Part shown: positions 18,496-31,259 of the stretch, one piece after another | Position numbering within the stretch: position 1 is the first letter of the stretch | Layout: every line of letters starts with the position of its first letter | Assembly (NCBI RefSeq): GCF_910592395.1 | Contig: NC_088321.1 | Coordinates: 10,046,001 to 10,110,000, forward strand | Reading direction: 5' to 3' | Source of the DNA: Lineus longissimus | Lineage: Eukaryota; Nemertea; Pilidiophora; Heteronemertea; Lineidae | DNA length: 64,000 bases | Program-made: the position numbers and the translations under genes | Notes under the pieces: generated by a model | Told to the model about the DNA's origin: nothing | The model's input: only the letters and a program-made list of their open reading frames with translations | Databases searched by the model: none

Positions 18496-19302
18496 TTATG
18501 CAAACTTCATCCAATCTGGGACCCCATTTCGTCTGTCGTAGTAATCATGAAGTAATTCAGTTCCTTTTGGAATCACACATGTACTCGTCACAATAAGTTG
18601 TTTTCTTCCTCTACAATTCTGAAACCGCAGAACACAGTTGTACCGGTATCTACTGTGATTTAGCCATGCACCTGGGTTTTCTTCCAAGCTGATTAACTCT
18701 CCTTGGCGATTGCGGTTGCCGTCCAAAAATAAGTTGGCGGTAAGTTTATACATTGTCACTGGTCTACCACAGCCATCAGATTCGTAGATTTTTTCGCGCT
18801 TTTCGGCTTCGTTCCGTCCGATAATCTCGCCTCGATATTCACCGATAACTTCTTCGGTACCGATGTCGCACGTAGCAACTGCACCGAAACCTTTTTGCTT
18901 CGATATAAAAACTCGTTCAATTGGAATGTCCGTCGTTCTGTTTTGTTCCAGTTCTTTATTTTGATAACACAGAGAAAGGCACCGGTTGCGTACGTGCGTA
19001 TTCTTTTGCGGTAACACAAAATACCCTTTTCTTTTCCTGTCACTCCCATGCTGCAGTTTCCTTTGCTGAGCTTTGCACCTAAATTGACATACGAAGCGCC
19101 GGTACGAGTTTGCGATTGCCAATATAGATTCCTCTTGTGTGATTCTCATGATGAAGTTGACGTACTCGATGTGTAATTCTTTACTACTAGTGAACGCCTC
19201 GGACACTACTAGTGTATCGCAGAATTCATCTAGAAATGGACAATTCACCTTCGTGTCTCTAGGGAAGACAGAACCACCCCTTAATTTAGGATTCCTTGGC
19301 AT
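18496..19302 (-). CDS. SET-domain lysine methyltransferase, SET8/KMT5A-like
   Basis: An intronless 268-residue frame starts at ATG 19302. The SET domain covers about residues 129-257: IERVFISKQKGFGAVAT with the GxG cofactor loop (138-140), IGEYRGEII, the NHS motif at 215-217 (WLNHSRYRYNC), LIVTSTCVIPKGTELLHDYY with the catalytic-type Tyr at 254-255, then DRRNGVPDW. The order and spacing match SET8/KMT5A (which has INHS...NC and ELLYDYGDR), the enzyme that monomethylates histone H4 lysine 20. The N-terminal 110 residues have a Cys/Arg/Lys-rich stretch and are not recognised. The canonical Gly after DY is replaced by Tyr. Lack of introns suggests a retrocopy or a lineage-expanded single-exon family. 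The target histone cannot be told from sequence. Confidence 0.8.
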   Translation of the reverse strand: MPRNPKLRGGSVFPRDTKVNCPFLDEFCDTLVVSEAFTSSKELHIEYVNFIMRITQEESILAIANSYRRFVCQFRCKAQQRKLQHGSDRKRKGYFVLPQKNTHVRNRCLSLCYQNKELEQNRTTDIPIERVFISKQKGFGAVATCDIGTEEVIGEYRGEIIGRNEAEKREKIYESDGCGRPVTMYKLTANLFLDGNRNRQGELISLEENPGAWLNHSRYRYNCVLRFQNCRGRKQLIVTSTCVIPKGTELLHDYYDRRNGVPDWMKFA

Positions 19303-19865
19303 TTCAACCCGTCGTTATCACTGCAGCACATTGCCGTCCAGACCTACTCTGGTATACTAGTAGACCATACGCAGATCTATTTTATAAACTATTTTTTTTG
19401 TCGGATACCGGCAGCGACCGAGATGTCCATTTATCATTGGATTGTTTTTGCGATGACTTGGGAAATAGTATGATACACCACTTGTTGCCATTATCAGCCT
19501 AAAAAATAAACAATGGAGGTTTTTATGTGTATCGTTAAAATATGATTCAGATAGAGAGTATAGGCCCACATCTATTATAAACACATCGACCGTTTTTAAT
19601 CGGTGGAGGAAATTTTCCAGGCAATAGAAAAGGGGAACCGCGAATTTCAAGATTATTTTGCAAAGTACATACATGTATGTGTTGATTTGGCTATCCCCGA
19701 TAGTCCGTCACTTTTTGTTAATGCTAATGTTTTTGCTAATTCTAGTGTCAAAATAAAAATCTGCCATATTAATATGTTCGACATTTCAAAAAAAATTCTC
19801 CAAAAGGTTAACTTTCTAATTGCTGCAATCAATCAGGCGTGAATATCGTTAATTCTAATACTCTT
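19303..19865. other. Upstream region of the SET gene, nothing recognised
   Basis: This should include the promoter of the minus-strand SET gene. No clear TATA box or known element is seen. It runs into the first degenerate unit of the 79-bp satellite at about 19866. Confidence 0.4.
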
Positions 19866-22800
19866 CAATGCACTAACGTCAGGAGTGACAAACGTCGAGC
19901 TCCTCAAACATTAGTGCCTAGAATACATCTCTTTATCACCATGGCTAGCGGATGACATCAGGAGTGTCATATGCCGACCTCCACAAACATTAATGCCTAG
20001 AAAACACCGCTTTACCATTACAGCAAGAGGAAGACGTATGCCGACCTCTTCAAACTTAAATGCCTAAAAAACACCCCTTTACCATCACAGCAAGAGGATG
20101 ACGTCAGGACTGACATACGCCGACCTCCTCAAACATTAGTGTCGAGATTACACCCCTTTACCATCACAGCGGGATGATGACGTCAGGAGTGACATAGGCC
20201 GACCTCCTCAAACATTAGTACCTAGAATACATCTCTCTACCATCACAGCAAGAGCATGACGTCAGGAGTGACATATGCCGACCCCCTCAAACATCAGTGC
20301 CCTGAATACATCTCTTTACCATCACAGCAAAAGGATGACGTCAGGAGTGACATATGCCGACCTCCTCAAACATTAGTACCTAAAATACATCCCTCTACCA
20401 TCATAGCAAGAGGATGACGTCAGGAGTGACATATGCCGACCTCCTCAAGCATTAGTACCTAGAATACATCCCTCTACCATCACAGCAAGAGCATGACGTC
20501 AGGAGCGACATTTGCCGACCTCCTCAAACATTAGTACCTAGAATACATCCCTCTACCATCACAGCAAGAGCATGATGTCAGGAGTGACATATGCCGACCT
20601 CCTCAAGCATTAGTACCTAGAATACATCCCTCTACCATCACAGCAAAAGCATGACGTCAGGAGCGACATATGCCGACCTCCTCAAACATCAGTGCCTGGA
20701 ATACATCTCTTTACCATCACAGCAAGAGGATGACGTCAGGAGTGACATATGCCGACCTCCTCAAACATTAGTACCTAAAATACATCCCTCTACCATCATA
20801 GCAAGAGGATGACGTCAGGAGTGACATATGCCGACCTCCTCAAACATTAGTACCTAAAATACATCCCTTTACCATCATAGCAAGAGGATGACGTCAGGAG
20901 TGACATATATGCCGACCTCCTCAAACATTAGTGCCCAGAATACATCTCTTTACCATCACAGCAAGAGGATGACGTCGGGAGTGACATATGCCGACCTCCT
21001 CAAACATCAGTGCCCTGAATACATCTCTTTACCATCACAGCAAGAGGATGACGTCGGGAGTGACATATATGCCAACCTCCTCAAATATCAGTGCCTGGAA
21101 TACATCTCTTTAACATCACAGCAAGAGGATGACGTCGGGAGTGACATATGCCGACCTCCTCAAACATCAGTGCCCTGAATACATCTCTTTACCATCACAG
21201 CAAGAGGATGACGTCAGGAGTGACATATGCCGACCTCCTCAAACATTAGTACCTAAAATACATCCCTCTACCATCATAGCAAGAGGATGACGTCAGGAGT
21301 GACATATGCCGACCTCCCCAAGCATTAGTACCTAGAATACATCACTCTACCATCACAGCAAGAGCATGACGTCAGGAGCGACATATGCCGACCTCCTCAA
21401 ACATTAGTACCTAGAATACATCCCTCTACTATCACAGCAAGAGCATGACGTCAGGAGTGACATATGCCGACCTCCTCAAACATTAGTACCAAGAATACAT
21501 CCCTCTACCATCACAGCAAAAGCATGACGTCAGGAGTGACATATGCCGACCTCCTCAAACATCAGTGCCTGGAATACATCTCTTTACCATCACAGCAAGA
21601 GGATGACGTCAGGAGTGACATATGCCGACCTCCTCAAACATTAGTACCTAAAATACATCCCTCTACCATCATAGCAAGAGCATGACGTCAGGAGTGACAT
21701 AGGCCGACCTCCTCAAATATCAGTGCCTGGAATACATCTCTTTACCATCACAGCAAGAGGATGACGTCGGGAGTGACATATGCCGACCTCCTCAAACATT
21801 AATACCTAGAATACATCCCCCTACCATCATAGCAAGAGGATGACGTCAGGAGTGACATATGCCGACCTCCTCAAGCATTAGTACCTAGAATACATCCCTC
21901 TACCATCACAGCAAGAGCATGACGTCAGGAGTGACATATGCCGACCTCCTCAAACATTAGTACCTAGAATACATCCCTCTACCATCACAGCAAGAGGATG
22001 ACGTCAGGAGTGACATATGCCGACCTCCTCAAACATTAGTACCTAGAATACATCCCTCTACCATCATAGCAAGAGGATGACGTCAGGAGTGACATATGCC
22101 GACCTCCTCAAACATTAGTACCTAGAATACATCTCTTTATCACCATGGCTAGAGGATGACGTCAGGAGTGACATAGGCCGACCTTCTCAAATATCAGTGC
22201 CTGGAATACATCTCTTTATCACCACAGCAAGAGGATGACGTCAGGAGTGACATATGCCGACCTCCTCAAACAGTAGTACCTAGAATACATCCCTCTACCA
22301 TCACAGCAAGAGGATGACGTCAGGAGTGACATATGCCGACCTCCTCAAACATTAGTACCTAGAATACATCCCTCTACCATCATAGCAAGAGGATGACGTC
22401 AGGAGTGACATATGCCGACCTCCTCAAACATTAGTACCTAGAATACATCTCTTTATCACCATGGCTAGAGGATGACGTCAGGAGTGACATAGGCCGACCT
22501 CCTCAAACATTAGTACCTAGAATACATCCCTCTACCATCATAACAAGAGGATGACGTCAGGAGTGACATATGCCGACCTCCTCAAACATTAGTGCCTAGA
22601 ATACATCTCTTTACCATCACAGCAAGAGGATGACGTCAGGAGTGACATAATTATGCCGACCTCCTCAAACATAAGTGCCTAGAATACATCCCTTTACCAT
22701 CATAGCGGGATGATGACGTCAGGAGTGACATAGGCTGACTTCCTCAAAAATTAATGCTAGAATACAGCCCTAATACCATCACAGCAAGAGTATGACGTCA

Positions 22801-24520
22801 GGAGTGCCATATGCCGACCTCCTCAAACATTAGAGCCTAGAATACCTCCCTTTGTCACCATGGCAGGAGGATGACGTCAGGGGTGACAAAAGCCGACTTT
22901 ACCAAGCGCTGGTAACCACTGGTGAACTCGAATGCATCCCTTTATGACCAGTGGAGGATGACGTCAGGAGTGCCATATGCCGTCCTCCTCATTCGACAAA
23001 CATTAGTACCTAGAATACATCCCTTTATCTTCATGGCAAGGAGGCAATATCATAAGTGACAAAGGCCGACGTGCTAAAACATCAGTGCCTAGAATACACC
23101 CCTTTATCATCACGGCAAGAGGGTGACATCTGCAGTGACATAAGCCGACCTCCTCAAACATTAGTGCTGGAATACATCCATTTATCATCACAGCAAGAGG
23201 ATGACGTTAGAAGTGACATAATTTTGCCGACCACCTTAAACATTAGTGCTTGGAATACATCCCTTTACCATCTTGGCTAGAGGATGACATCAGGAGTGTC
23301 ATAAGCCGACCTCCTCTAACATTAGTGCCTAAGATACATCCCTTTACCATCATGGCAAGTGGATGACGTCTGGAGTGACAAAGACCGACCTCCTCAAACA
23401 TTAGTGCCTAAGATACATCCCTTTACCATCATGGCTAGAGGATGACATCAGGAGTGTCATAAGCCGACCTCCTCAAACATTAATGCCTAGGATACATACA
23501 TTTATCATCACGGTAAGAGGGTGACGTCCGGAGTGATATATGCCGACCCTCTCAAACATTAGCGCCTAGGATACATCTCTTTACCATCATGGGAAGAACA
23601 TGACGTCAGGAGTGACATAGGCCAACTTCCTCAAACATTAGTGCCTAGAATACATTCTTTTATCACCATGGCCGACTTCCTCATAACATTAGTGCCTATA
23701 ATTGATCCCTTTACCACCATGGCAAGGGCATATGACGTCAGGAGTGACATATGCCGAGCTCCTTAAACATTTATGCCTAGAATAGACCCCTTTACCATCA
23801 CACCAGGAGCATTACGTTAGTAGTGACATATGCTGACCTCCTCAAACATTAGTGTCGAGAATACACTTTTTTACCATCACAGCAAGAGGATGACGTCAGG
23901 AGTGACATAGGCTGACCTCCTCAAACATTAGTGCCTAGGATACATACATTTATCATCACGGTAAGAGGATGACGTCAAGAGACATATTTGCCGACCCTCT
24001 CAAACATTAGTGCCTAGGATACATCTCTTTATCACCATGGCTAGAGGATGACGTCAGGAGTGACATAATATGCCGACCTCCACAAACATTAATGCCTAGA
24101 AAACACCGCTTTACCATCATAACAAGAGGATGACGTCAGGAGTGACATATGCCGACCTCCTCAAACATTAGTACCTAGAATACATCCCTCTACCATCATA
24201 GCAAGAGGATGACGTCAGGAGTGACATATGCCGACCTCCTCAAACATTAATACCTAGAATACATCCCTCTACCATCATAGCAAGAGGATGACGTCAGGAG
24301 TGACATATATGCCGACCTCCTCAAACATTAGTGCCTAGGATACAGCCTTTTACTATCACAGCATGAGGGTGACGTCAGGAATGACATAATGCCGACCTCC
24401 TTAAACATTAGTGCCAAGAATACACCCCCTTACCATCACAGCAACGGATGACGTCAGGAGTGACATATGCACATTAATGCCTAGAATTCACCCCTTTACT
24501 ACACAGCAAGAGCATGACGT
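19866..24520. repeat. 79-bp tandem satellite carrying a CRE octamer
   Basis: About 58 head-to-tail units of 79 bases. A typical unit holds GATGACGTCAGGAGTGACAT, then ATGCCGACCTCCTCAAACAT, then TAGTACCTAGAATACATCCC and a CTACCATCACAGCAAGAG end. The measured period between the GCCGACCTCC motifs at 22020 and 22099 is 79. Most units keep TGACGTCA intact. Two main sub-types alternate (TAGTACCTAGAATACATCCCTC and CAGTGCCTGGAATACATCTC), which points to multi-unit amplification. Units in the centre (20.2-22.6 kb) are nearly identical; both flanks (before 20.1 kb and after 22.7 kb) are more diverged, as expected from unequal exchange. Small ORFs inside are not genes. Confidence 0.95.
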
Positions 24521-24524
24521 CAGC

Positions 24525-27500
24525 AAGAGTTAATGTCTCCAATAAATGTTGGACTTCGCACTTGGAGAAAATGTGCGTTCCGTCTCCGACGACAATCGAA
24601 CTGTCCCTGTCTCGATTGTATGTTTGCTGCGTCCTTCAAGAAGACATTGTCTACGACAATGACGAAATTGTCTCTTTCAATGACCATGTCATCTCAGGCT
24701 GTCTCTTTAGGTGACTTACATGTCTCGTCTCCGATGGTGGTTGAAATGTCCCTTGCGATTACTAGTATATTGTCCCCAGTGTATGTTGAACTGTGTAACA
24801 AGGGAGGCCGTATTGTTTCCGACAATTATTGAATTGGTCACTTTCAAAGACAAATATTTCTCCAATACTCTTTTCTCCGTCGGCAATTGAACTGTCTTTT
24901 TCCATGCCAAATATTGTCGGAACTACAATTTGGAATGTCCTGGGATGAGATGTATTGTCTTCGGTGTTGTTTGAAATGTCCCCTGTACATGTGATGACGA
25001 ATGTTTTCTCCAGTGAATGTTCGATTGTCTCTGGAGAAGACGTATTGTCTTCGACGGTTGTTGAACTTTCTCTCTCAATGAGAAATGTTGTCTTCAGTAC
25101 ATGTCGAACTGTTCCCTGAAAAAAAATTATCATCTCAGACAGTGGTTGAACTGTTGCTTGGAATGGCATTGATATTGTCTCGAGAGTATGTTGGACTCGG
25201 TCCCTAGAGAAGACATTTTGTCTCCGGTGTTGGTTGAACCGTCACTTCCGATGGCAATGATATTGTCTCGAGAGTATGTTGGACTTGGTCCCTGGAGAAG
25301 ACACTTTGTCTCTGATGTTGGTTGAACCGTCGCCTACGTTGGCAATGATATTGTCTCCAGAGTATGTTGGACTTGGTCCCTGGAGAAGACATTTGTCTCC
25401 GGTGATGGTTGAACCGTCACTTGCGATGGAAATGATATTGTCTCCAGAGTATGTTGGACTCGGTCCCTGGAGAAGACGTTTTGTCTCCGGTGTTGGTTGA
25501 ACCGTCACTTGCGATGGAAATGATATTGTCTCCAGAGTATGTTGGACTTGGTCCCTGGAGAAGACGTTTTGTCTCCGGTGTTGGTTGAACCGTCACTTGC
25601 GATGGCAATGATATTGTCTCCAGAGTATGTTGGACACGGTCCCTGGAGAAGACATTTGTCTCCGGTGTTGGTTGAACCGTCACTTGCGATGGCAATGATA
25701 TTGTCTCGAGAGTATGTTGGACTTGGTCCCTGGAGAAGACGTTTTGTCTCCGGTGTTGGTTGAACCGTCACTTGCGATGGCAATGATATTGTCTCGAGAG
25801 TATGTTGGACTTGGTCCCTGGAGAAGACACTTTGTCTCTGGTGTTGGTTGATCCGTCACTTGCGATGTCAACGAAATTGTCTCGAGAGTATGTTGGACTT
25901 GGTCCCTGGAGAAGACACTTTGTCTCCGGTGTTGGTTGAACCGTCACTTATGATGGCAATGATATTGTCTCGACAGTATGTTGGACTTGGACCCTGGAGA
26001 AGACGTTTTGTCTCTGATGTTGGTTGAACCGTCATTTACGATGGCAATGATATTGTCTCCATAGTAAGTTGGAAATGGTCCCTGGAGAAGACGTTTTGTC
26101 TCCGGTGTTGGTTGAACCGTCGCCTACGTTGGCAATGATATTGTCTCCAGAGTATGTTGGACTTGGTCCCTGGAGAAGACATTTGTCTCCGGTGTTGGTT
26201 GAACCGTCACTTGCGATGGAAATGATATTGTCTCCAGAGTATGTTGGACTCGGTCCCTGGAGAAGACGTTTTGTCTCCGGTGTTGGTTGAACCGTCACTT
26301 GCGATGGCAATGATATTGTCTCCAGAGTATGTTTGACTCGGTCCCTGGAGAAGACGTTTTGTCTCCGGTGTTGGTTGAACCGTCACTTGCGATGGCAATG
26401 ATATTGTCTCGACAGTATGTTGGACTTGGTCCCTGGAGAAGACGTTTTGTCTCTGATGTTGGTTGAACAGTCACTTGCGATGGCAATGATATTGTCTCGA
26501 GAGTATGTTGGACTCGGTCCCTGGAGAAGACACTTTGTCTCTGGTGTTGGTTGATCCGTCACTTGCGATGTCAACGAAATTGTCTCGAGAGTATGTTGGA
26601 CTTGGTCCCTGGAGAAGACACTTTGTCTCCGGTGTTGGTTGAACCTTCACTTATGATGGCAATGATATTGTCTCGACAGTATGTTGGACTTGGTTCCTGG
26701 AGAAGACACTTTGTCTCTGGTGTTGGTTGATCCGTCACTTGCGATGTCAACGAAATTGTCTCGAGAGTATGTTGGACTTGGTCCCTGGAGAAGACACTTT
26801 GTCTCCTGTGTTGGTTGAACCGTCGCTTATGATGATATTGTCTCGAGAGTATAATGGACTTGGTCCCTGGAGAAGACGTTTTGTCTCCGGTGTTGGTTGA
26901 ACCGTCGCTTGCGATGGAAATGATATTGTCTCCAGAGTATGTTTGACTTGGTCCCTGGAGAAGACGTTTTGTCTCCGGTGTTGGTTGAACCGTCACTTGC
27001 GATGGCAATGATATTGTCTCCAGAGTATGTTGGACTCGGTCCCTGGAGAAGACACTTTGTCTCTGGTGTTGGTTGAACCGTCACTTGCGATTGCAATATT
27101 GTCTCGAGAGTATGTTGGACTCGGTCCCTGGAGAAGACACTTTGTCTCTGGTGTTGGTTGAACCGTCACTTGCGATTGCAATATTGTCTCCAGAGTATGT
27201 TGGACTTGGTCCCTGGAGAAGACACTTTGTCTCTGGTGTTGGTTGAACCGTCACTTGCAATGGCAATATTGTCTCCAGAGTATGTTGGACTCGGTCCCTG
27301 GAGAAGACACTTTGTCTCTGGTGTTGGTTGATCCGTCTCTTGCGATGGCAATGATATTGTCTCCAGAGTATGTTGGACTCGGTCCCTGGAGAAGACGTTT
27401 TGTCTCTGATGTTGGTTGAACCGTCACTTACGATGGCAATGATATTGTCTCCATAGTAAGTTGGAAATGGTCCCTGGAGAAGACATTTGTCTCCGGTGTT

Positions 27501-28960
27501 GGTTGAACCGTCACTTGCGATGGCAATGATATTGTCTCCAGAGTATGTTGGACACGGTCCCTGGAGAAGGCGTTTTGTCTCCGGTGTTGGTTGAACCGTC
27601 GCTTACGATGGCAATAGTATTGTCTCCAGAGTATGTTGGACTTGGTATTTGGAGAAGACGTTTTGTCTCCGGTGTTGGTTGAACCAACACTTGCGATGGC
27701 AATGATATGGTTTCGAGAGCATGTTTGACTTTGGTTCCTGGAGAAGGCGTTTTGTCTCCGGTGTTGGTTGAACCGTCGCTTACGCTGGCAATGATATTGT
27801 CTCGACAGTATGTTGGACTTGGTCCCTTGAGAAGACGTTTTGTCTCCGGTGTTGGGTGAACTGTCGCTTACGATGGAAATGATATTGTCTCGAGAGTATA
27901 ATGGACTTGGTCCCTGGAGAAGACACTTCGTCTCCGGTGTTGGTTGAACCGTCACTTATGATGGCAATGATATGGTCTCGAAAGCATGTTTGACTTTGGT
28001 CCGTGGATAAGACGTTTTGTCTCCGGTGTTGGTTGAACCGTCACTTGCGATGGCAATGATATTGTCTCGACAGTATGTTGGACTTGGTCCCCGGAGAAGA
28101 CACTTTGTCTCCGGTGTTGGTTGAACCGTCACTTGGAACGGCAATGATATTGTCTCGAGAGTATAATGGACTTGGTCCCTGGAGAAGACGTTTTGTCTCC
28201 GGTGTTGGTTGAACCAACACTTGCGATGGCAATGATATTGTCTCGAGAGTATGTTGGACTTTGTCCCTGGAGAAGACGTTTTGTCTCCATTGTTGGTTGA
28301 ACTGTCCCTTGGGATCACATATTTTGCATCAAGAACAATTTTGACTGTTTCTAGATATGATGTACACTCATGGTCAAAAGCTTATGGAAAAATTAATTAA
28401 CAAAAAAGTGAAAAAAGATGCCTCTCAAAATTATGTTATAACTTTGTTATGCAATTGGCCCTGATATCAACTATGATAACATTCGATAGCCAAGAAGTTT
28501 TTTCACAAGTGGTGAAAATTTGGGTTCAAGAGGATCAACCGTTTTTGAGAAAATGTGCAAAAACTGGTGTCCATAAACTAATGACCATGAGTGTACATGT
28601 TTTGTCTCCAACGTTGGTTGAATCGTTCCTGGTGATGACGCAATATGTTATCTCCACTACCCTGAGAAAACGTTTATGTCGTTGACGGTGATTGAGCTGT
28701 CGCTTGTGATTGAAAATACTGTCTCCGGTACGAGTTGAATGCTGTCTTTGAACAATGTCTCTGGCGGTGGTTGAACAGTCCCTTGCGGTGGCAAATATTG
28801 TCTCGATAGTGTTACTGTTAGTCAGACTGCATCGATCTCCAAGTTTGATGGACTATAGATTCCCGTTGTCAGACATTTGTTGGGAGTCCATCCCTGCCTA
28901 GAGAAGACAATTGTCGCCAATGGTTGTTGGATTGCGTCTTTAAACAAAACGAATTTTCTC
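24525..28960. repeat. 88-bp tandem satellite
   Basis: Head-to-tail units of 88 bases with core blocks GTCTCCGGTGTTGGTTGAAC, CGTCACTTGCGATGGCAATG, ATATTGTCTCCAGAGTATGT and TGGACTTGGTCCCTGGAGAA. Regular units run from about 25,190 to 28,310 (about 35 copies); 24.5-25.19 kb and 28.6-28.96 kb hold strongly diverged units. It shares no sequence with the neighbouring 79-bp satellite. Since 88 is not a multiple of three and the units have few stops, several chance frames of 60-175 residues appear, mainly on the minus strand. Confidence 0.95.
28365..28593. mobile_element. Small TA-flanked MITE inside the 88-bp satellite
   Basis: The 229-bp element starts CACTCATGGTCAAAAG and ends CTAATGACCATGAGTG, with TA on both sides. 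It shares its ends with the 1-kb element at 3766-4813, so both belong to one Tc1/mariner-type family. Satellite-like units continue after it to about 28,960, so it was inserted into the array. Confidence 0.8.
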
Positions 28961-29755
28961 CGTAGGATGTCTGTCTTTGAACCTACCTCCCCTTTCTGGT
29001 AGGGAAGGGTATCACGGAGAAGAGGTTACCTTTCCTCTGCCAGCGTGCAGGAAATAATGGCGACGAAAAATGCCACAAAATGCACTTTCTCTTCAAGTTT
29101 TCATGGTTTCTATCACGTTTTATGAACAAGTATTTGTATTACATTGTACATGGGAAATTTACTTTTATTCCGGTAATTTTATTGATTTTTTACCCTTTCT
29201 CGGTATTTTCAAAACCAGGTTTTCAACATGTTTTTAACATCGCAAAAGGCTTATTTCTTAATGCAATTGAATATAAGTTCCTGGTGATAAGTGTATAATT
29301 TTCAATCATGTCCTCGTCAGAAGTGTTGGCTTTCCAGTCCATTTATGACGTCGCCCTCCTTCAAAGTTCTAGCCGCATGTTTATTTCAAAATAGACACGT
29401 GGGGCCAGTAAATGATTTCAGGGAACATTGTACGATGAGGTGCTTTGAAATGGCGAATTAGGTTGACCACATTTATTAGCATAGTCATTTACCACGTTAC
29501 CTTCAACAACGATGAATGCAATCCCCTTTTCTTATCACAGTATATAAAAGCAACAACGAGCCACATGCAACTGAAGTAACTGAATAGAACCCCCGGACCC
29601 TATTTTCCACCTTTTTAGGCCTAATCAAACTGACTGATTTGAGGTGACTTCTCAATAGGACGTGACTTCTCAATAGGACGTGAGACTGTTCATTTTCACC
29701 GCCCGAAAAAAATGCAAAAAGTAGGCTGAATTATTGGTGTGAAAATTCCCTTTAA
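28961..29755. other. No gene recognised
   Basis: This is A+T-rich sequence after the satellite. Only short chance ORFs are present. Confidence 0.4.
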
Positions 29756-29966
29756 GGGTTGGCTATTGGCTAGAGCTTGAAATCTTGGAGCAACTAGAAC
29801 TCATTCAAAATGCAGTTAATACCAATTTCAAGACTGGGAAGCAGTTCCCTGGAAAACAAAGAACTGCATACCATCCTTGAAATTTGAATTCACTTAATTT
29901 TGAATACACTATAATTGCTCCAAGATTTCACGTTCTAGCGAAAATGGTGGTGCCTATAGCCAACCC
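29756..29966. mobile_element. TTAA-flanked MITE, copy 1
   Basis: Ends GGGTTGGCTATTGGC and GCCTATAGCCAACCC form inverted repeats that extend imperfectly for about 70 bases. The left flank is TTAA and the right flank is TTAT. Element size and TTAA target fit piggyBac- or Kolobok-type MITEs. A second copy in opposite orientation is at 34534-34745. Confidence 0.75.
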
Positions 29967-31243
29967 TTATTGCCATATACTAAGAGGTCAACTGCTGTGA
30001 CATTGTTAGTTAACTCTTTTCTAATTACGCGTGTTCACTCTATCAGTGCTGGTATGAGTGGGGTAGGTTTTGAGGATAGGGGAATAGTAGCAAAGCCAAA
30101 ATATTTCAGGAACTACATGTATAAGGCGGGCCTTACTGGGAAAAGGACCTTGCCTCTGACGATCGTTAACTTCTCTAAATTAAGCCTTACAGAAACTTTT
30201 CTTTTACCACCGAACATAGAACCATGGGGATAGTAACCAAGCCAAATTTTTCAGAAACTATAAGGCGGGCCTACTGGGAAACGGACCTGGCTTTTGACGA
30301 GTAGGACCTTTATGGCTTTACCATCAAACATAGAATCCTGGGGATAGGGATATTGCCACGCAACCGCACCGGGTGGTCTTCTATGTAATTATGACAAATG
30401 AAATGGTCGATGGACCATGTGCTCACCTGTGTGTTATGGTTGAACATGGATACAGTTCAAAAAGGTTTTAGCTTACGACACTGTTTGGGACATTGGTAAA
30501 AAAGTGTGTATAATTTTATAGTCGGACCAACAGTTAATAATGACCACACCAGTATGGTCGAAATGATGGGCATTTGTGAATACAAGATCCAATTTAGTGT
30601 GATTGGTAGGACTAGAGATCAAGCGGAGCAAATTATCAACAATGACCATGACACTGGCATAGTCCCGGGGTATAGTAAGATCAGGTGGAGGGGATTAGGG
30701 GAGATGAAGGCAGACTTCCAAATCCACTCTCAAAGGCCCAGGCCTGGGCCTAGACTTCGACTTTCACATGCCATGGTAACATTTCAAGGCAAGGGAGAGT
30801 TGGCGCTCAGAATACCCTCTACTCTAAACCCATGTGGACACAATACAGGCACAAGTCCTAGGTACAAAGAGCGGAACCACTCCTTGAATAGCAGACAAGG
30901 GGTTAAGGGAACCATATGACTATATTCGCTTTTTCCAGCCATATGGTCGGGCACTAAGCCACAAATGGCCGTGAAAGAACATTAGGGTAGGCAACTCGGG
31001 CCTTGGGACCTGACTAGACCTATTCTGTTTTCATCTTTGGGGCAAGGGCTAATGGTCAAACTCACTGCAATGGTTTAACCCCTGAAATTCACTACCTTAT
31101 AATTAGCTCCTCTCCTCACTTCAAGGCTATTTCTCTACATGTACAACCAAACAATAGCAATCATGAACAGTGTTCTACTTGACAGACCATTTTTTTAATT
31201 GAAGAACTAGGCCCAGTGCGCAATATTTTCACTTTGACCTTTG
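29967..31243. other. Unassigned sequence with a local duplication
   Basis: Two diverged direct copies of a segment of about 120 bp (AAGCCAAA...TTTCAG.AACTA, then TAAGGCGGGCC and GAACATAGAA-like blocks) lie at about 30,095-30,350. No gene is recognised in the rest; C15 is at 31244-31258. Confidence 0.45.
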
Positions 31244-31259
31244 CCCCCCCCCCCCCCCT

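Noticed and set aside
20888-21685. ORFs of 70-96 codons in the 79-bp array
   Set aside because: They are chance frames in the satellite, with repeated shifted peptides.
19866-24520. Regular repeats resembling a CRISPR array
   Set aside because: The whole 79-bp unit is repeated without unique spacers, in an animal genome; it is a satellite.
24762-28318. Minus-strand ORFs of 60-175 codons with PSQVTVQPTPETK-like repeats
   Set aside because: They are frames through the 88-bp satellite; 88 is not a multiple of three, so the same DNA is read in shifting frames, and there are no starts, splice sites or family motifs.
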